In this document: positions 23,221-34,300 of the stretch, in pieces
How positions within the stretch are numbered: the stretch's first letter is position 1
Layout of the letters: each line of letters starts with the position of its first letter
DNA from: Sthenelais limicola
Taxonomy: Eukaryota; Annelida; Polychaeta; Phyllodocida; Sigalionidae
Length of the DNA stretch: 64,000 nucleotides
Direction of reading: 5' to 3'
Assembly (NCBI GenBank): GCA_942159475.1
Contig: OW804098.1
Location: forward strand, 80,531,178 to 80,595,177
Notes under the pieces: model-generated
The model's input: the letters and a program-made list of their open reading frames with translations, nothing else
What the model was told of the DNA's origin: nothing
Database searches by the model: none
Program-made: the position numbers and the translations under genes

Positions 23221-23627
23221 TATGTGATGTATTTCAGGAAAATGAGTCATAAGTCGCAAAAAATAGATTTTGAGATACTATTATATTTGAAAAGATGAGA
23301 TCAAGCCTAAGTCTAATAATCTAATAAGAATTTCTAGATTTTAAGTTTGATATTTTCATTTTTGAAAAAAAAAGTTTCCAATATTTCTGGTAGTTAATAA
23401 GCAGTAAAGTAACTAAATGTAGTCCATATGAGGACCTTTAAAACGAAAGAATATAATAATAATTATTTCATAGATTGTCCTAAAACTTGATACATCGATT
23501 GATATAGCCATAAGTGATGAACTCTCCAGAAATCAGAACATTCCAATAAAGTGATCTTGTGAAGAAAACACTTGGAAAAATATCAATTTTGCGACTTATG
23601 ACTCATTTTCCCGAAACACATCACATA
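23221..23627. mobile_element. 407-bp MITE with 41-bp terminal inverted repeats
   Basis: The left end (23221-23261) starts TATGTGATGT and passes through AATGAGTCATAAGTCGC. The right end (23587-23627) is its reverse complement with very few mismatches. If the element proper starts TGTGATGT, it is flanked on both sides by TA, as for Tc1/mariner-type elements. The AT-rich interior has no open frame. A further copy of one end is at 884-930. Confidence 0.9.
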
Positions 23628-23854
23628 TGGTGACGTAAAAAGGTGACGTAAATAATTGTAGACTCAGCCAGTCACCTTGACATTTACACTGATTATATTA
23701 TATTGTATGCACTGAATTGTCTACTAAGAAATCGAAATCGGAATTTGACATTTAAAACTTCACTTCACCGACTGTAACTGCTTCATGAAAATAAAACTAC
23801 ATACCAATAACATTCTGGACTACTAGTTGTGATGTCTTTCAACTCTTATTTATA

Positions 23855-24300
23855 ATTTTAAAATGTTAATTCATTCTAATGTAGGATACCAGTTATCCGT
23901 ATGCTAATAAGTCTATTACTGGACATCTATGATATAATAATGGTAAAACCAGGTGGGTCATATGTAAAATATGCAAAATATGTATTACAATATGTGATGT
24001 AAGCGGGATCCAGTACAGCCCGTTTGTAGATATGCATTTTAGTGTTTTGCATGGGATCCAGTACAGCCCGGTATATACTGTAAACTTAAATGTATCATAT
24101 TCACTTGTTGTTATAATGTTCTATTAACTATTGTTATATAAAAAGGATAAACATGTAATTAGAAATGTAAGCTACCGGTATTAGCGGCTAATGTAATAAT
24201 ATGCCATAGGTAACCTGGGAAGACAAACACTCAGTTGACAGCACTAACCTTTTACCCAACCTTATTAATATGTGTGTATGCTTAAGGGTAATAAAGATGG
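23855..24300 (+). repeat. ~450-bp dispersed repeat, copy 2
   Basis: The same family and orientation as 6990-7460. It carries the paired GGGATCCAGTACAGCCC motifs and ends in TTAAGGGTAATAAAG. A short degenerate run of GGTGGCTTTTTAC-like units follows (24300-24375). Confidence 0.8.
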
Positions 24301-24622
24301 CTCTTTTCCAGGTGGCCTTTTACCGAGTCGCTTTTTACTGGGTGGCTTTGTGGCCAGGTGACTTTTTACCGGGGGCAATTTGCCTAGAACCCTCAATTCT
24401 ACCCTGTATTTGTGACTATCCCGGAATACATGTCCGTCATGATGCTGAGGGCAAAATAAAGCTATGAAAATAGAGATCATTGTCTGGTTTTACTTTCCAT
24501 TAGTCGAGAAGATTACCGAACCTGGGTTGTATAGTAATAGCATGACGGTTATTGCGGGCCGGATAGCTAGTCTCACCATTTACCTTAGAATAACATGTAG
24601 TTCTCTACACAATATGCAATAA

Positions 24623-25289
24623 TCTCTATATTAATAAAAATAAGGGTTTGGAGCCTTAAACCCCTATCTTCTCTGAAACCGCTGGCCAGATCTCCATTAT
24701 ATTTCACATGCACATTGCCAAAAATGGTGCCGAACCATTCCACTATGTTTCATTAACAAATTAGGGTTGGAAAGGGGTTAGAAATGGGTTTACATTGAGC
24801 ACGCCCATCCAGGGCCCCCAGCGCTGGCTGAAAACAAACCTATCAGTGCCCCTACACCAGGTTTCTGGGTTACCCAAAGCATGACGTCATGGACGGGCAC
24901 ATCATTGCTTCACTATGGGATGGGAGAGATATATTTCCACCAAAAGGAGCATCGTCAGAGTTGAATCAGTTCAGAAACTATTGTTAGTGATGATTTTTGA
25001 AGTCGAGCAGGGGGAACCCGCCCACTAATCACCCCACAATGAAAGAGGGAACAGGAGAGGGAGCGGGAGAGGGATTGGGACAGGGACAGGGACAGGCAAC
25101 ACAACAACAGCACAACACTGAACAGTGACCAAAAAAGCATCTAACAGGGTTCCATTTATGGTATGAAGATACTAAGTTATAGAGACAGCTTGAAAGAGAA
25201 AGATAGTGGGAGAGGAAACAAGGAGTGATGAGGATGTGGGCCCCACTGTCCCACTAGCAAATCTTGTGCGTAGCACGGGTATTTGCTAG
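24623..25289 (+). mobile_element. Non-autonomous Helitron
   Basis: The left end is TCTCTATATTAATAAAAATA, preceded by A. The right end is GTGCGTAGCAC (an 11-base hairpin at 25266-25276), then GGGTATTTGCTAG, followed by T. Insertion between A and T, a 5' TC, a 3' CTAG and a hairpin about a dozen bases before the end are the hallmarks of Helitrons. The 667-bp body has no Rep/helicase frame, so transposition would need an enzyme from elsewhere. Purine-rich GGGACAGGGACAGG repeats at 25070-25095 are part of the body. Confidence 0.85.
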
Positions 25290-25828
25290 TGTTCAACTAA
25301 TATAGGAAGGCATTGTATTGTGATGCTAAGAGTTAACATGAAGGAATCATTTCTGTCGATCTTTAATACTATCATATGAAGATTTGTCTATCTTGGATAG
25401 TGGAATAGGATTATTGTAGGAAAATAAGAAGTTTAAAGAAGTTTAAAGGCTGTGATCATAAGATCTAGAATGAATGTTTATTGTAATTAAAGCATACAGG
25501 TGGGGGCTTGGTCCATGTGGTTGTCGTTCATTGGTGGAATATAAATTAGGTGAGCGTGTTACCTGATCCTTCTCATGCTACCGTAATTACTGCAATAAAT
25601 TCCTGGGTAATGGCACCTTATGGGTTATGAACATGTTACCATTGTTATGTCATTATTATGTAATATGATGGAACAATATATCAATTTGTATCACGTTGGT
25701 ATCGCACCAATTTTTTCGTTATTAAAACCTCCTCCTTTAGAAATTAGCCTGAAGTATACAATTAAGTCCCGATCTTCCCAAGATATTGCGATAAATAGAA
25801 TAGAAGGTTAGAATAAAAGGAACTGGAC

Positions 25829-25929
25829 AAACTCTATTATTCCAAACTCTATTATTCCAAACTCTATTATTCCAAACTCTATTATTCCAAACTCTATTAT
25901 TCCAAACTCTATTATTCCAAACTCTATTG
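25829..25929. repeat. 15-bp tandem repeat, about 6.7 units
   Basis: Unit AAACTCTATTATTCC, essentially perfect, which suggests recent expansion. Confidence 0.95.
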
Positions 25930-25934
25930 TCTTA

Positions 25935-26345
25935 TCGCTATTGTATTGTATTGTATTTTATTATAATGTACTTTGTTGTGTCTGTATAATACTTCTTGGT
26001 CTCGACCGACTATACCAATTACCAACCATTGTTTGATTACACTGCTGTTATCGTACCCTAATTTTTACCTCATGCTCTAATTAGTACAACTTACTGTTAG
26101 CCAGTTATTATTTATGATGTTCAACTAAGCCTACCCAGCTAAGCCTAGACAAGTAGAAAATAGAAAACATAGCCATGAAATTTATGTTGTAGTATCTTGT
26201 TGTAAGTCTGTTTCGGAAACCACCAACCACCCAGGAACCCACTGGAAGACTTGGAACCAAGGTTTCAAAACTGAGCCCCCACCCCCTTTTTGTAGTCGCC
26301 ACTTAAGCAAATAAAAAAATGTCTTGAATTGAATTAAATTGAAAT
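25935..26345 (+). mobile_element. Possible LINE 3' UTR fragment
   Basis: The stretch ends AAGCAAATAAAAAAATG, then TTGAATTGAATT. The pairing of AATAAA with a short (TTGAA)n tail suits a 5'-truncated CR1-like element on the plus strand. No coding remnant confirms it. Confidence 0.35.
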
Positions 26346-27356
26346 GCTGAAAACGAAAAAAAAATCGATCCATTTTCTTTATTTCCACACTGTCACTCTT
26401 CGTCTCTGGTTCCTCTTGATCTCTACTCTGTGTCTGTTTCTCTATATCCCTCTGTCCCCCTTCGTGTCTCTTTCGTGTCCCTGTTTTTCATTCAGTGAGA
26501 GAGGTTATGGATGGTGCCTGGACTGATGAGTTTCAAGCTAAATGGCCCACATGATGGGAATGTTAATAGATCAATACAGATAAATATATAGACCAATGAA
26601 CAGTTAAAGCCAGGAGAGAAGTATAATGAAGAAGCTAAAATATCAGCAATATGTTAGTTTCTAGTGACCTCAATTGAGGATATGCAAGATATAGATGTTC
26701 AAAAACTCACCACTCATATGCCTCTTAAATAGTAATACACAAACATTAGTTTAATAGCTGTCAAAAACCTATTTAAATAAAACCGGTTGGTATGGCTAAA
26801 CAATTTTCATTGTAACGTATTGCATTCCTACTGCATGAAATACCTCTGATCGAATTGCAAGCAGATTGCTCCAGTGTAATGAAATTACTCAAGAAGACAT
26901 AAAAGTCTCAGGTCGACCTAAAACTTCACGCAATTGGTTCTCTGATTAAATACAAAATGAATTATATATCAACATCCCCAAAGATATATTATAGAGTTAG
27001 AACCTACTGCCACTGCAAACCTATACTAAACCACACAACCTCACATTCGGAAGATAACCTATGACACTTTCTATTCGTACTGCTCTTTAGTGAAAACAGA
27101 AGAATTCAAAATTAAATGATATAGAGAATTAACGGGGTTTTTTTTCAGATAACCTGGGTATATAGGCCAAAGTCAAAATACATGTACAAATCAGGTTTGC
27201 TTTGTTTTAGTGTATGGGGCTCGATGAAAGCTAAAGGGTCATTATATGGTTTTGCCTATATACTAACCTAGAGAATCAAAGCTAGAAGCCAAAATAAGGC
27301 AAATTTGGGAAATGGCCACTGTTTAAAAAATATGACTTAGATTCCCATAAAAATAG
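26346..27356. other. Intergenic, no gene seen
   Basis: AT-rich sequence with a pyrimidine-rich part at 26395-26490. Nothing recognisable. Confidence 0.55.
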
Positions 27357-27640
27357 AATGATTGATTGATATTGTTTATTTCCAGAACATGAACAGTTAC
27401 ATAAATATAAAGTAATACAAATATTGTCTGGAGATAGGTGCTCGCATCTATGCTAGCCATAGCTCTTCCAGAGAGTCCTGCCACACTATGCTATACATAT
27501 ATTACCTATTATAATACATAATTTGGCCGTAGGGGTTACAATTGATTGTTTTGACAGTGGTTGGTATCTACATCAGGTTTTAGTCTGGTGTAGGGCGAGA
27601 AGTAAGACTTTTGTTGAGTGTATAGTGAATGAAGAGAGAA
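27357..27640 (-). mobile_element. 5'-truncated LINE 3' end
   Basis: Read on the minus strand it ends TTCTGGAAATAAACAATA, then (TCAA)n, a common CR1/L2-like tail. The preceding part (GGCAGGACTCTCTGGAAGAG) looks like the 3' UTR of the same element. It lacks the reverse transcriptase, as most LINE copies do. Confidence 0.55.
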
Positions 27641-27697
27641 TGTCTTAAAGTACTAATCCTATTAAAAAGTGTTGTGTTGATTTTTGGCCATTTGGGC

Positions 27698-27896
27698 GGT
27701 AATTTCCGTAACGATTTTTAGACTCCCTTGTAATTTTTGCAAACATGACATATGATATAACTACTAGGATATTCAATTGTTCACATAATCCCCTGTATCT
27801 GAGAAAAAATGTTAAGGAATTAGAAGTTGCATGAAGACACAATATATGCACAAAGGTTAATAGTTGATTTTGTCATTTTTTATTACGGAAATTACC
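27698..27896. repeat. Short inverted repeat pair, possible small MITE
   Basis: GGTAATTTCCGTAA at 27698-27711 is matched exactly by its reverse complement at 27883-27896. A third related copy (ATAACGGAAATTT) is at about 28069. Only 14 bases pair, so this may be chance or an old element. Confidence 0.3.
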
Positions 27897-28849
27897 TTTT
27901 TATTTATTTCCAATAAAATACACCTAATAATCGACCTACATCAAAATACTTTTGCACATATGCACGTAATCATGGTCTATACACATGAGAAAATATATAA
28001 CATTGGCTCATGTCATCTGCTTTCCCCGGCGTTCAATAGGGCAAATAACTTCCGTCATGAATGATTTTCATAACGGAAATTTATTGCCAATGGTATGCAT
28101 GATTAAACAAATACATCAAAATCCTTTCACACATATGTGCATATTAGCATCTTCATGCTAACATGAGAGAACACATGAGAACAATATACATTGTTGTCTC
28201 ATGTTATGTCCATATATATATTTTTTTACTTTGGCCCATATAGGCCTGATTCATTGGATCGTGTTAAGACTCCTAAATCAAACAACCACTTTTTTTCTCA
28301 ATTCTTTCTTTAATTTTTTCATATGGTTATCACATAGAATGGAAAGTGTGAACAATGTACATGAAAAAAGTGAAAACAAATTATTAGTGCCATTTTAACT
28401 GGAATATAAAATCAATGAGTTATGAAATATATTTTGCCGATAACAGAGTGTCTTTCAGGGCTGGAACCTTGACTAATAATAATAATGATAATGAGACGAG
28501 ACGACAGGTCTACTCCTTATGAATGCTACCATGCAACTGGACAAAGCGTCACAATCCCGCGGCTCAGGCCGTGGCCTACTTTTTAGCCTTTCATGAGTGA
28601 CATCAGACCCTTCCGGTTCAGCAAGGACCATGTATGGGAGTCAGGCAATATCGACCTGTTTGCATAGAAAACAAGTTGCAGGCCCCAAACCAGTGACTGA
28701 TTCTTGTAGATATGGATCCCCTAGACAGGATTATGAAGAAAAATCTTAGCTAACTCACAAATTCTATTACCTGTAGTACATTTTCTATTAAAGACTCACT
28801 CGGCATGAGTCACCCTAGGCGTATGACTCCTGGAATGAAGGAGGGCACT

Positions 28850-28945
28850 CCCGACTACCGCCGATAGCAACGAGGCAAAGCGCTGGACTCCAGACCTGAG
28901 GGTTGGGAGTTCAAGGCTCGTCGTGGGCACAGATTTTTATTTTTT
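28850..28945 (+). repeat. tRNA-like sequence, candidate SINE head
   Basis: TAGCAACGAGG (28865-28875) resembles a polymerase III A box, and GAGTTCAAGGC (28907-28917) a B box, at near-tRNA spacing. Between them lies CTGGACTCCAGACC, which resembles an anticodon arm (CCA). The T-stem does not pair well and no clean acceptor stem closes it, so this is a tRNA-derived relic rather than a working tRNA. T-runs follow (28936-28948). Confidence 0.4.
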
Positions 28946-28993
28946 CAACCTCTACTTGTTGGGCCGTGTAGAGCTGTATAGTCAGCCTACACG

Positions 28994-29034
28994 GCCGGGA
29001 CGGGACGGGTGGGGGGACGGGACGGTGGGGGGCT
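28994..29034 (+). repeat. G-rich tract able to form a G-quadruplex
   Basis: (GGGAC)n and G-runs: at least five runs of three or more G within 40 bases. It follows the sequence CCTACACGGCC, which can pair with the GGCCGTGTAG upstream at 28962. Confidence 0.7.
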
Positions 29035-29045
29035 TTTGCAATGGG

Positions 29046-30567
29046 TCAGATCGGGGAATACTGGTCATTTGAAAAACAAAATATCCATAATAATGTTGAA
29101 GAACAATCATAATCGTCACCCCAAGACGCAACTCGCAGCCGCTACACACTGGACGTTAGGAACGTCTTCAGCCGAGAGGTAACCAACACCTCACGGAGCT
29201 CTTAACGACGTTGATATGACGTCATAAGAGGTGCACTTGTTACCTGGATATATTGTCCAGGTGAGATTAGTTGACGAAAGGTTAATCTGTCAACTAATGA
29301 GTATAGTTCTGTCAATAAAGTGGCTAGCCATTAATGTTTTAATGGGAAGATGCTTTATTTATGGAACACTCCTTCCATTGCCAGGGGGCAATGTTTGGCA
29401 CAACATGGTTTCGCTAATGTAGCTCTTCAGGCATTTAAATTAAAACTCCTTGGGAGAGATAATTAAATTTATTATGGGAGATTGAGGCTGTTGACTCAAT
29501 TGGGACAGTTTGGGGGGAAATAAAGATGAGTTATATAGTTTCTCCCAAGACTGTGTGTATAAGAAAATGATGATACCTAATTGATGTGAATAAACCAAGG
29601 TTTTGTTTATTGAGTCACATGAGGATAGGAGACCAAGATTTCCAAATATTTGAAAAAAAAATAAAAAAAAATAAATAATAATAATAATGAAATCGAAATA
29701 TTATTCCTATATCAAGGAAATGCTGATGAATGGAAAACGCTACTTGATAATAACCAAATAATGTTCCATTCCTGGGATAGATGTGGTTTGAACCCAACAA
29801 CTGCATACAGTCTCTGTAGTGCGTTTCCTCCTTAGTAACTGTGTCTCCCTCGACATGAACAACAACCTGATTATTCTCTTTGATGTTACCCCTGGGATTT
29901 CAATGAGGAACTACAGCAGTCCCTGGTGGACAGGGGGAAGCTTGATGTACTCAGAACTAAAAAGTGTGAAGTGTTGTGTTCATAATGCCCATTTTAATTA
30001 TTAATTAGAATGTAGTTATTGCTATCTTTGAGGAATAAGTTCTTTGTTGGTAGTCGTTCGCCAACATTCTTTATGTTTCAAAAACCCAAGATTAGGACTA
30101 ATCTGAAGAAATCTACTCTATCCATCACTCTAAATTGTATAATATTTAAATCGTTATGCATACCGATATTCAAATATTGCCTACTACCGTTTTAGGGGAC
30201 AGAGAGAGATAAAACACAGAATGGTCAGTTGAAAAAAGCACGTAAAAAGTAGCACATATGATACTAGTCTACTAATACTAGATGGATTGGTAGGAAGAAA
30301 CAGAGGTATCATAATCATTTTAATCTTGGTGCGTGTATACAGAGAAGGAAAATCTGAGTAGATAATAATCAGTCAGATGCACACAATTATATTTTATTTA
30401 TATTTTATTTTATATTTTATTATTAGTATAAATCATAAATTAAGAGATACAGTCACTTTTATCATCGATATTTGATTTAGAAAAGTTAACTTGACAAGTT
30501 TGAGTCCCGCCCACTACTTAGAAGAATATAGAATTACCCCCATCCCTATCCCCATCAACCCTCGCCC
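29046..30567. other. Intergenic upstream of the mosaic TSP1 protein gene
   Basis: No exon supported. AT-rich (TAATAATAA at 29660-29690; TATTTTATTT at 30390-30425). It may contain non-coding 5' exons of the gene that starts at 30773. Confidence 0.45.
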
Positions 30568-30570
30568 CTT

Positions 30571-30587
30571 CCCCCCCCCCCCCCCCC
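30571..30587. repeat. C homopolymer, 17 bases
   Basis: A pure C run about 185 bases before the first ATG of the mosaic gene. Assembly length here is uncertain. Confidence 0.85.
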
Positions 30588-30772
30588 TTCAACCCCTATG
30601 GGAATTCTTTGATCTAGTGAGGCAGTACATCAAATCAATCCATATTCGTTCCGAAAAGCTCAACAAGCCTCACTTAATGATTTGCATTTGTTACACCTAG
30701 TTATGTACATAGCAAAACCATAGCTACATTCCTATAGATATCTTAAGAAGGTTGGAAAAATATCCTCTAGGA

Positions 30773-31300
30773 ATGGAGATTAGAGGGAAACTGTTCCTGA
30801 TTGGTCTAATTCTCATGTTAAATAGTACCCTTGGGAAGGAGAGAACAGATGACGGTATAAAGGCAGCAATCAGGAACACTGAAGCTCGAGATCAGAAAGA
30901 AGATAATGTTACTCCTGTGCCAACCAAAGAAAGAGATCCAATGTCAACGGTGGCTACAACAGTTGCAGGTACAGGAGTAGAGACCAGGAAGACTGAACAT
31001 AAAGAAGTAAAGGTTGATAAAAGCAATCTCCCAACTGGACCAACCAAAGAAAGAGATCCAATGTCAACGGTGGCTACAATCAATTCAAAGGCACCAAATA
31101 GAAAAACAGATGCAGGTACAGGAGTAGAGACCAGGAAGACTGAACATAAAGAAGACAAAGATGGTATAAGCAATCTTCCACCTGGACCGACCAAAGAAGG
31201 AGGCTACAGAGTCGGAGAACCAAAAATAACCTATGATTCTCAGGGTTACAGGCTCATTGGACATGTGGAACTAATTGTTGATGCACACTTTGTCACACAG
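30773..31300 (+). CDS. Exon 1: signal peptide and repeated Thr/Lys/Glu linker
   Basis: 176 codons, ending in phase 0 at the donor GTAAGT. After the signal peptide comes a low-complexity region in which TKERDPMSTVAT and GTGVETRKTEHKE each occur twice. The DNA of the two copies is nearly identical (offset about 120-148 bases with a 27-base indel). Thr-rich parts may be O-glycosylated. The exon ends with the first part of the PAN-like domain (YRLIGHVELIVDAHF). Confidence 0.85.
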
Positions 31301-34300
31301 GTAAGTGTGCACAATTAGAAACTGCCTTTGAAGGGACTGTGGGTTTAAGTGACTGTAGGTTTAAGTGACTGAGTTGAGTGACTGTGGGTTGAAGAGAGGG
31401 TGGATTGAAGTGAGGATGGGTTAAAGTGACTGAGGGTTGGAGAGAATGTATTGACGTTAGGATGTGTTAGGGTGACTAAGGTTTGGGGTTGGAATGGGTA
31501 CAAGTGAGAATGGGATCAAGTCACTGAGGGTTGAAGTGAGAATGGATTGAAAGGATGGGTTAAGGTGACTGAGATTTGGAGTGGGAAATGGTTCAAGTGG
31601 GGATGGGATAAAGTGGCCGAGGGTTGAAGTGACAATGGTTTGAAGGGATGGGCTAAAGTGACTGAGGGTTGGAGTGAGAATGGGTGAGAATGGGTTGAAG
31701 TCACTTTGAGTTGAAATCACTCGGCTTTCTCGCCCTTATGCTGTTTAATATATATGCCCCTCTCCAACTCAACAATGTATGCATTAATTATTTACATGAG
31801 ATATAGAACATAGAGCTTCTAAGGTTATCAATAAGAAGAAAGCATGGATTTATTTAGATTATCAGCTAGCTATTATAGGATCCTTGCTACTAAAGTCCCT
31901 AAGTGAGGTTTGTGAATGGCCAAATTATCCTTCATCATATTAAAGATTTACAATTGAAGTTTAATATGTCTTCCTCTAGTGCTCAAGACGGTGTGATGTT
32001 TACCATCTGTGTGAGTCCTTCAACTTCTACCCTGTTAGGAGGCGGTGTGAACTAAACTCTGCTACTGACCAACGTGTTCCTCTCACCCCTCACCAGGGGG
32101 CAGTGTATATCCGTAAGGGTACCTACAAGCTATCGGGGGTAAGTCCTGTTTTAACATACAACAATGTTAATAAGCACAGATATGTGTTTTCCTACATAGT
32201 GAATTGTGGTTCCTGTTAATTAGTAGCGAACCTAATAACAGAATAACTCAGAAATCAGTCAACTCACATTGATCCTTGTCATCAAATCATCTCCAAATCA
32301 TTTCCAAACCATTACTAGCTTGGGAGGACAGCACTACAGGAGATAATGCTAAAACCTAACACCCTCTAGCCATTGAGGAGAAATATCCACATGTCTATAA
32401 TTAAAACCATTATAATGGTGTGACACACAGGTATACAGGTTAACATAGAGTTTATACAATATATGAAAAGACAATAGAGTAGAAGTTACCAATACAATCA
32501 CTGTAGCCAGTGCAAATGTATAGGGAAGCAATAGTTCCAAGGCCAGTTAGCAATACTGGCCAGAGTTACTACACCTATACATAAGATAGAACTCAACGAG
32601 GTATGGATATAGGATGACGTATTCACAAAACACAAGTGTCTCACTCGGCAAAAACAAACGCCTTCAACGTTGCGTCATGAAATGAGCGTCATGAAATGAG
32701 CGTCATTGATTGGAGCAGCTAGATTTACATAACCAATCAAAATATCAGAGTAAATTGGCTGCATTCGAAAAGCGGATTTTGCTAGTGAAATCTATGCATG
32801 CATATGCCATGGGCTAATCTCTCCATGTTTTTGTGGATACGCACACCTATCATGGCATAATATAGATTATCTATTATGAGATGCATTTTTTGGGGGCATC
32901 TCCCTGAACGACATCAAGGTGAGAGGTAACTGGAAATCTTCAATTGTGTCTTTGTATGTTGTTCCCTCTCCACAGGATCAAATGAAATGTGAGAGAGTGA
33001 TAGGAAGTGCCTTGGATACCATGTCAATCTAAAATTTGTTCTCTTGTGTTTGGCCTTGTTGCTGAAAATAAAACCCAGCTTCGCTTGGTTTCAGGCCATT
33101 CACTTGTTCACTTGTCATATATATTTAGCATCCGACCAGCACCCAACATATATACAACCGATTCATTGGTGCCCATATTTGGGTAGCCAAGGGGCGGTTG
33201 CTTGGTCCCGCCTCCTCTCGTCGTCGACCAATCAGGTCGCGCCTGGGCGGCGCCTATGACGTCCCGCTCCAACATAAACATTGACATTTGTTCACCCAGT
33301 TCCGCACTGAGCGGACCGTTCACTTGAAAAATTTGTCTTTTGATTATTATGTATTTGCTGAAAATAAAACCCAGCTTCGCTTGGTTTCAGACCATTCACT
33401 TGTTCATGTGTCATATATATTTAGCATCCGACCAGCACCCAACATATATAAGTAATTGATAAATGGTGAAATTACCTTGTGCTATTGTTCCCCTGACATT
33501 GTTTCCGTGAAACTAAAAAAATAATAAACACCTTTTCAAAGCATTTCAGTCTGCAGAAATTCCCATGTGTTTTCTCTAAACAAAATGCATGGTGCAGATC
33601 ACCTAGTGGCACGGTTGGTAACAAGCTAAGTTGTGATACGATAACATTAAAAACCGTTTACTATTAAAATTCAAAGCCAGATAATAACACATAGACACAG
33701 GTGCAAATATAATGGATAACTATGATATGATAAGCATATAGTTATATATATATATAATATAGTAATAGTTACGTCATTATAATAACTACATACACCATAA
33801 TTGACTAGTATTATAATTTATAACATGTGACTGTTCTGGCCAACCACAGGAGGTGATGGGCCCCTGTAAGAAGAACCTGTGTAAGAATAATGGCTGGTGC
33901 ATGGATGTGACAACCCATACTGGTGATGCACAGGCACTGTGCATTTGTGCTGAGGGCTGGGATGGACCAACATGTGAGACAAATGGTAAGTCAAATACTG
34001 CTAATGTGTTTATAAGCATGAAATCAAAGATATTGTACTGTGTGGAAAGTCAAGCCCTGGTTTATGCTATAAGGGATGGTGAGAGATTTCTCAATTGAGA
34101 TAAAAGTATTTCTGTTGTTTAAAGACATTTTGAAAAGGGCCATTTCATTATCCAGTATTAACGAAGTATACCATTAATTAAGTATACCTAGGATGGTGGC
34201 CTGAGGCCTGCTGGTCAGAGGAACATCGTCTTGCCCGTCCCACTAGGTACATCTTGACCCCATTTCGCTTATTTATGACTATGCCTTGTTTTGATGATGT

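Noticed and set aside
25829..25929. Regular short repeats resembling a CRISPR array
   Set aside because: The 15-bp units are adjacent with no spacers and the DNA is eukaryotic; it is a simple tandem repeat.
28850..28945. A working tRNA gene
   Set aside because: A and B boxes are present but the T-stem and acceptor stem do not pair properly; a SINE or relic is more likely.
31457..31720. Minus-strand Ser/Pro/Thr/Leu-rich frames in intron 1
   Set aside because: They are translations of a ~30-bp minisatellite.
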